Assembly (NCBI GenBank): GCA_963776565.1
Contig: CAVZNF010000002.1
Coordinates: 1-64,000 of the forward strand
Direction: 5' to 3'
Length of the DNA: 64,000 bases
Origin: GMQP-bins7 sp963776565
GTDB taxonomy: Bacteria > Actinomycetota > Thermoleophilia > Gaiellales > Gaiellaceae
Shown here: positions 61,268 through 64,000 of the stretch, piece by piece
Position numbering within the stretch: position 1 is the stretch's first letter
Layout of the letters: each line of letters opens with the position of its first letter
The notes under the pieces: generated by a model
What the model was told of the DNA's origin: nothing
Seen by the model: only the letters and a program-made list of their open reading frames with translations
Database searches by the model: none
Program-made: the position numbers and the translations under genes

Positions 61268-62226
61268 ATGATCGACCCCGACCTCCGTATCGGCGTCGTC
61301 GGTGCGACCGGGCTGGTCGGTCAGGTCACGCTCCGGTACCTGGTCGATCGCGGATACACCAACATCCGCACGTTCGCGTCATGGCGCTCCGCCGGCGGAG
61401 TGGCTCGGTGACTTCGAGGTCGAGGAGGCGACGCCCGCGGCGCTGAGCGCCGGCGACCTCGACGTCTGCTTCTTCTCGATCGGCACCGAGGTCAGTCGCG
61501 AGCTCGTTCCCCTCGCGGCCGGAGCGGGTGCGCTCTGCGTGGACAAGTCGGCGGCTTTCCGGCTCGAGGCGGGTATCCCGCTCGTCGTGCCCGAGGTGAA
61601 TGGCGAGCGCGCGCTCGAGCACACGGGAATCGTCGCGAACCCGAACTGCTGCACGATTCCGCTGACGATGGCGCTCGCACCGCTGCACGACGCCGCAGGG
61701 CTCAAGAGCGTGCGGGTCGCGACCTACCAGTCGGTGTCGGGCGCCGGCTCCGACGCCGTCGCCGAGCTCCGGGCGGAGGACACCGACGACCATCAGCTGC
61801 GCATGGACTGGGAGTTCGACGGCCTCGAGTACGACGAGGAGGTCAAGCTCCGCGAGGAGACACGCAAGATCCTCGAGCTTCCCGATCTGCCCGTAAGCGC
61901 TACGTGCGTGCGAGTCCCGGTCGTCGTGGGCCACGCCGAGGCGGTGTGGATCGAAACGGAGACACCGCTCGCGCCGGCGGATGCGCAGCGCATCCTGGAG
62001 GCGGCTCCGGGTCTGCGGCTCCAAGAAGTCCCGGCACATACCCATGCGATCGGCATCGACGACGTGCTCGTCGGGCGCGTGCGCGCCGACGCGTCTGTCG
62101 AGAATGGCCTCGCGCTGTTCCTCGTCAGCGACAACCTGCGCAAGGGCGCGGCGCTCAACGCAATTCAGATCGCGGAGCTCGTCGTCGGCGCGGAGCTTCC
62201 GAGCTATTCGGGCAGCGAGCGGGCTA
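61268..62226 (+). CDS. asd: Aspartate-semialdehyde dehydrogenase Asd (one or two breaks)
   Basis: About 320 codons. NADP motif IGVVGATGLVGQVTLRYLVD, then (after a break near 61378) DVCFFSIGTEVSRELVPLAA and PEVNGERALEHTGIVANPN. The catalytic Cys is in the following CCTIPLTMALAP; YQSVSGAGSDAVAEL, VGHAEAVWIETETPLAPADA and DNLRKGAALNAIQIAELVV complete it. It makes aspartate semialdehyde for lysine/threonine/methionine synthesis. The annotated frame runs on past a plausible stop at about 62226; a second indel there would restore it. Confidence 0.9.
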
Positions 62227-62851
62227 ACCGCCGCCGGGAGGAGCGGGCGCGGGCGCCGGCTGGAACGCCTCCTGCACGACCCGAAGCACCTTCTCCCGCT
62301 TGCCCTCCTCCACGGGCTGCAGGCCGCCTAAGTCGAGCCGAGCCAGCTCGATGCGTCCGGATGAGCGAAGCGTCCGAAAGCCGAAGTCGGCAAGGAAGTC
62401 GCGCGGGAACACGGTTCGATGGACGAGGAAGCGCTCGGCCGGAGGCGTCCCTTCGCGATAACGATAGGCAAACGCCTCGAGCGCCCGGGCACCCTTGTCG
62501 CGTGCCTCGCCGATCGCGGCGAGGAAGAGCGACTGCTCGACCCACGGCTGCGTCTCCGTCAGCAGATAGGCACACGTGACGAGCACCGCGTCGTCCGACG
62601 GAGGGCCGGCCGGAAGATCGGCGGCACGCGGGAAGAGCGACGACGGGCCGTACTGCATCGAGCCGAGGACGCGGCCGTCGTCGTCGCGATAGACCGTCCC
62701 CCACGCCCCCCACTCGTCCTCGGCACGATCGATCCACTTGCGCTTCTCCGGCTCGCGGTTGCCGCGCGTCTGCCACCAGACGCACGTCTGGCAGACCGTT
62801 GGCGCCGTCTCGAGCGTCGCGCCGGTGAGGCCCGGCGAGGCGCGACGTCAT
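62224..62851 (-). CDS. Conserved GNAT-like protein (one break)
   Basis: About 208 codons. TVCQTCVWWQTRGNREPEKR (a CxxC-W pair) opens the conserved part, then WGAWGTVYRDDDGRVLGSMQ, LFPRAADLPAGPPSDDAVLV, TCAYLLTETQPWVEQSLFLA and EARDKGARALEAFAYRYREG. The layout (strand-strand-loop-helix) is that of a GNAT acetyltransferase, though the acetyl-CoA loop is degenerate. The N-terminus is in another frame before about 62835. The ATG at 62851 overlaps the Asp23 stop as ATGA. The CxxC pair is odd for GNAT. Confidence 0.7.
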
Positions 62852-63138
62852 TGCTTCGCGGGAGGGGCGCCGACGCGCTCGACGACGACGTCCACGGACG
62901 CAACGTCGAGATTCGCCATGCGCCCGAGGTATTCGGCCACGCGCTCCTGCACCTGACGCGCCACCGCATCCGCGCTCGCCCCCCACTCGAGCTCGAGATG
63001 CACGACGACGTCTGCCTTCTCCGCGGAGCTCGAGACCTCGGCGGCGTCCCGGGTCAAGCCCGAAACGCCTGCCACCTCCAGCGCCGCATCGCCGGCATAC
63101 CGGGCGAGCACATCGGCCGAGATGACCGGGGCCTCCAT
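62848..63138 (-). CDS. Asp23/Gls24 family envelope stress protein
   Basis: 96 residues, intact. The sequence VISADVLARYAGDAALEVAG, VSGLTRDAAEVSSSAEKADV and VVHLELEWGASADAVARQVQ matches the Asp23/Gls24 (DUF322) fold of alternating strands and helices. VAEYLGRMANLDVASVDVVV is the final motif. Such proteins localise at the membrane of Gram-positives. The ATG at 63138 overlaps the phosphoesterase stop by one base. Confidence 0.88.
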   Translation of the reverse strand: MEAPVISADVLARYAGDAALEVAGVSGLTRDAAEVSSSAEKADVVVHLELEWGASADAVARQVQERVAEYLGRMANLDVASVDVVVERVGAPPAKQ

Positions 63139-63953
63139 CACGCCGATCGTACAACCAGCTCCGTCACCTCCGGACGTGCGAAGAGCCGGAACGGGACGAA
63201 CGTCGTGCCGAGGCCGGGCGACACGTGCAGCTGCGTGGCGCCGTAGTCGTAGAGGCCTTCGACGTCGCGAGCACGGAGGTGCGCGAGGCGCAGCCGCCCG
63301 CCCGGATACGGCACGACGATCTGGCCGGCGTGCAGGTGCCCGGCGAGCACGAGGTGGAAGACGCTCGGGATGCGCTTGACGATTCGCGGGAAGTGGCAGA
63401 GAAGGATCCGCAGGTCCGCCGCGTGATCCGCGAGCGTGTCCGGAGCGGCAGTTCGAGCCGTGTATGCCTGCGGGTCGACGCCGACGATCTGAACGCGCCG
63501 CCCACGCAGCTCGACCTCGACGGCGTCGTCTCCGAGGAGTGTGACGTTCTCGAGAGCTGCGATCGCCTTCGGATCGACGCGCTGGGAGAACGGATCGCGA
63601 CTGTCGGCGAAGTCGTGGTTGCCGAGGACGACGTAGCAGCGGCCGATCGCGCGAAGCAGCTCCTCGAGCTCCGGCATCCCGGAGCGGCGCGACACGAGGT
63701 CGCCGGTGATGCAGACGAGGTCGGGCTGGCGCTCCACGACCCAGTCCACAGCCTCGCGCACCGCACGGCGTCCGCGCGAGGGCACGCCGAGGTGAAGGTC
63801 GGAGAGGTGCGCGATGCGCAGCCCGTCGAGCTCGGCCGGCACTCCGTCGAGACGAACGTCGAGGACGCGCTTGCGGAGCCATCCCGCCTCGAACCACGCC
63901 CATGCCGCGACCGCCGCTGCCGCGGCGCCGAGGACAAGGAGAACCCAGGTCAG
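63138..63953 (-). CDS. Membrane-anchored metallophosphoesterase
   Basis: About 271 codons. One N-terminal helix (TWVLLVLGAAAAAVAAWAWF), then calcineurin-like motifs in order: IAHLSDLHLGVPS (D-x-H), LVCITGDLVSRR (GD), CYVVLGNHDFADSRDPF (GNH(D)), ILLCHFPRIVKRI and LVLAGHLHAGQIVVPYPGG (GHxH). This is the YaeI/YkuE-type arrangement with a membrane helix, which suggests phospholipid (UDP-diacylglucosamine-like) or nucleotide substrates. The start is a CTG at 63953 overlapping the upstream stop as CTGA; no better start exists. Confidence 0.86.
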   Translation of the reverse strand: MTWVLLVLGAAAAAVAAWAWFEAGWLRKRVLDVRLDGVPAELDGLRIAHLSDLHLGVPSRGRRAVREAVDWVVERQPDLVCITGDLVSRRSGMPELEELLRAIGRCYVVLGNHDFADSRDPFSQRVDPKAIAALENVTLLGDDAVEVELRGRRVQIVGVDPQAYTARTAAPDTLADHAADLRILLCHFPRIVKRIPSVFHLVLAGHLHAGQIVVPYPGGRLRLAHLRARDVEGLYDYGATQLHVSPGLGTTFVPFRLFARPEVTELVVRSA

Positions 63954-64000
63954 ACGGAGAGCTTCTCGGTCACCGGCTCGACCGAGACGACATGGCGCTT
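63950..64000 (-). CDS. C-terminal end of an upstream gene (partial)
   Basis: The last 16 residues of a frame entering from the right edge (ending VSVEPVTEKLSV before TGA at 63950). The stop overlaps the phosphoesterase start. It is too short to identify; it may be the promoter-proximal gene of the GNAT/Asp23/phosphoesterase operon. Confidence 0.45.
   Translation of the reverse strand, partial: KRHVVSVEPVTEKLSV

Noticed and set aside
1..64000. CRISPR array, toxin-antitoxin or restriction system
   Set aside because: No regularly spaced repeats, cas genes, methyltransferase-endonuclease pair or recognisable toxin-antitoxin pair were seen.

Overview
The window is GC-rich and looks actinobacterial. 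GTG, TTG and ATG starts are mixed, ATGA/GTGA start-stop overlaps are common, and the housekeeping block SRP RNA-dnaX-ybaB-recR-asd lies at the right end. The transporters and aromatic catabolism are what I would expect of a soil Thermoleophilia-type actinobacterium, but that placement is inference. Many genes are read correctly only by switching frame at one or more single-base indels (pcaD, pcaB, livM, ridA and others). Because the protein stays conserved across each break, most are more likely uncorrected assembly indels than pseudogenes. Such genes are given as one CDS with approximate break positions.

Aromatic catabolism (1-32.2 kb). A minus-strand operon 7497->1 encodes the protocatechuate 3,4-cleavage route: pcaI, pcaJ, pcaH, pcaG, pcaB, pcaD, pcaC, pobA, then an MFS transporter. 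It diverges from a branched-chain-type ABC transporter (binding protein, LivG, LivF, LivH, LivM), an FCD-GntR regulator and a GNAT protein; two TTGTATRCA sites lie between. A second minus-strand operon (21115->14092) combines a tetrahydrofolate-dependent aryl O-demethylase, a MetF with a Cys-rich MetV-like C-terminus, a type I (VOC) extradiol dioxygenase, an RraA-type aldolase, a GalB-type 4-oxalomesaconate hydratase, a DUF6282 metal hydrolase and a 6PGDH-like dehydrogenase. A second O-demethylase is divergent from it. This reads as a route from methoxylated aromatics through meta-cleavage to pyruvate and oxaloacetate. Next come an SDR, an ACMSD-type amidohydrolase, a second Liv system with a fused LivHM permease, a MarR regulator, an acyl-CoA ligase, a second binding protein and a MaoC-like hydratase. 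The operator TTCAGG-N3-CCTGAA occurs three times here and defines a likely MarR regulon.

Mobile/accessory region (32.2-47.9 kb). It holds a degenerate tRNA-Arg(CCU)-like sequence, a VOC remnant, a cupin, a tyrosine integrase, three tRNA-Ser genes, a Nei-type glycosylase, a flavin disulfide oxidoreductase, a membrane cytochrome c, ClpS and tRNA-Val(CAC). The tRNA-Val 3' end and downstream flank are partly repeated 7 kb away (45320). The interval between holds a RidA-like gene, a cyclase-ATPase-TPR protein, a decayed gntR with an intact-looking operator, a beta-propeller protein and an exported collagen-like protein. Short repeats flank several cassettes.

Right part (48-64 kb). It contains a membrane protein, a YcaQ-type winged-helix protein, a molybdate operon (Tat ferritin-like protein, modA, modB, modC) divergent from mop and an unusual PadR-TrmO fusion, a CBS protein, an HNH-like protein, a lipoprotein, a DsbA-like protein, the housekeeping block, an Asp23 protein and a metallophosphoesterase.
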